A stretch of 64,000 nucleotides of DNA from Pempheris klunzingeri (taxonomy: Eukaryota > Chordata > Actinopteri > Acropomatiformes > Pempheridae). The stretch is from contig NC_092012.1 in assembly GCF_042242105.1 (NCBI RefSeq), positions 21,429,543 to 21,493,542 on the forward strand. Direction: 5' to 3'. The first letter of the stretch is position 1. The number at the start of each line of letters is the position of its first letter. The notes beneath the pieces were generated by a model that was given only the letters and a program-made list of their open reading frames with translations, searched no databases and was not told the DNA's origin. Shown here one piece after another: positions 63,525 to 64,000 of this stretch. The position numbers were made by a program, and so were the translations under genes.

Positions 63525-63645
63525 TTGTTTTATCAGTACTGCATAGCACAATGGTTAATGCTGTCACCTCACAGCAAGAAGATCCCGTGTTTGATCCCAA
63601 AACCTGTGTGGAGTTTGTATGTTCTCCTTGTGCTTGCATAGATAC
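63525..63645 (+). mobile_element. dispersed teleost repeat (SINE- or DNA-element-derived)
   Basis: GGTTAATGCTGTCACCTCAC, then AGCAAGAAGATCCCGTGTTT and GTGTGGAGTTTGTATGTTCT match the order and wording of a very common fish repeat from memory. It is followed immediately by the GATAG microsatellite. Confidence 0.6.
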
Positions 63646-63647
63646 TC

Positions 63648-63679
63648 TAGGATAGGATAGGATAGGATAGGATAGGATA
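63648..63679 (+). repeat. (GATAG)6 pentanucleotide repeat
   Basis: Six consecutive TAGGA units directly after a dispersed repeat, probably its expanded tail. Confidence 0.93.
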
Positions 63680-64000
63680 TTTGGTTACTTTAAAGTAAGT
63701 AGTAGGTGTGAATGTGAGATGTGAATGTATGTCTGGCTCATGGCTGGCTCCAGTCCTCTGCAAATGAATGTATGAATACTTTTACTTGTATGTGTACATA
63801 CTGGTGGATAAGTGTCCCTAAATATAGGAATTAAAGTGCTGAATACTGTGACAGTAACATGTGTATCCGTAGACTTCAGCGATTACACACTCCAGTAATC
63901 TACATGTCTATGAGTTTGAATGTTGTCCCTAATTCTCTCTCAGTACACAGGACAGGTTTCAAAAAAAGAATCATCACTACAGATTAATTGCTTTTAGCTG

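Larger units (their letters stand above)
62970..64000 (+). other. tmem266 intron (5' part)
   Basis: Non-coding. It holds a symmetric AC/AT/GT microsatellite (63341-63410), a dispersed repeat (63525-63645) and a (GATAG)n tract (63648-63679). Confidence 0.85.

Overview
This is vertebrate nuclear DNA, almost certainly from a teleost fish and probably a percomorph. The protein-coding exons are very close to vertebrate talin-2, tropomyosin-1, FBXO22 and TMEM266. Introns are mostly short with GT-AG ends, (CA)n microsatellites are abundant, and several dispersed repeats look like families common in ray-finned fish. There is no prokaryotic signature. Almost all the short open frames are chance shadows. 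Four genes were found, all on the plus strand, reconstructed from exon phase, splice signals and remembered family sequences. No database search or alignment was run.

Layout. 319-7977: the last 12 coding exons of talin-2 (581 codons: rod bundles R11-R13 and the dimerisation helix), with the mir-190a hairpin in one intron and a 2.8 kb 3' UTR ending near 10765. 10766-15100: intergenic DNA with no recognisable gene. 15298-24247: a complete tpm1 (alpha-tropomyosin) locus with two first exons (1a long, 1b short), constitutive exons 3-8, one exon 2, one exon 6, and three alternative C-terminal exons (9a striated, 9b-like, 9d). 25324-31086: a complete fbxo22 in seven exons (387 codons), the F-box plus FIST-type substrate adaptor of an SCF ubiquitin ligase. 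33130-64000: the 5' part of tmem266 (voltage-sensor-like membrane protein): a GC-rich non-coding first exon, a start exon with only 14 coding bases, then two coding exons separated by 17.4 kb. The gene continues beyond the window.

In human, TLN2-TPM1 (15q22.2) and FBXO22-NRG4-TMEM266 (15q24.2) are two separate blocks of the same chromosome. Here they are joined, and no nrg4 was recognised between fbxo22 and tmem266. The genes do not form a pathway. Talin-2 and tropomyosin both act on actin in muscle and adhesion sites, FBXO22 is a ubiquitin-ligase adaptor, and TMEM266 is a neuronal membrane voltage sensor.

The points most worth a second look are: a 6-nt in-frame candidate microexon in tln2 that would add two residues to the R12-R13 linker; a tln2 exon lying in the loop of a potential (UG)n/(AC)n pre-mRNA hairpin; the conserved mir-190a; a GC-AG intron in tpm1; a solo LTR with a 5-bp target duplication; a TTAA-flanked miniature transposon; and a CRE/TATA-like promoter with a small hydrophobic ORF inside a tmem266 intron.
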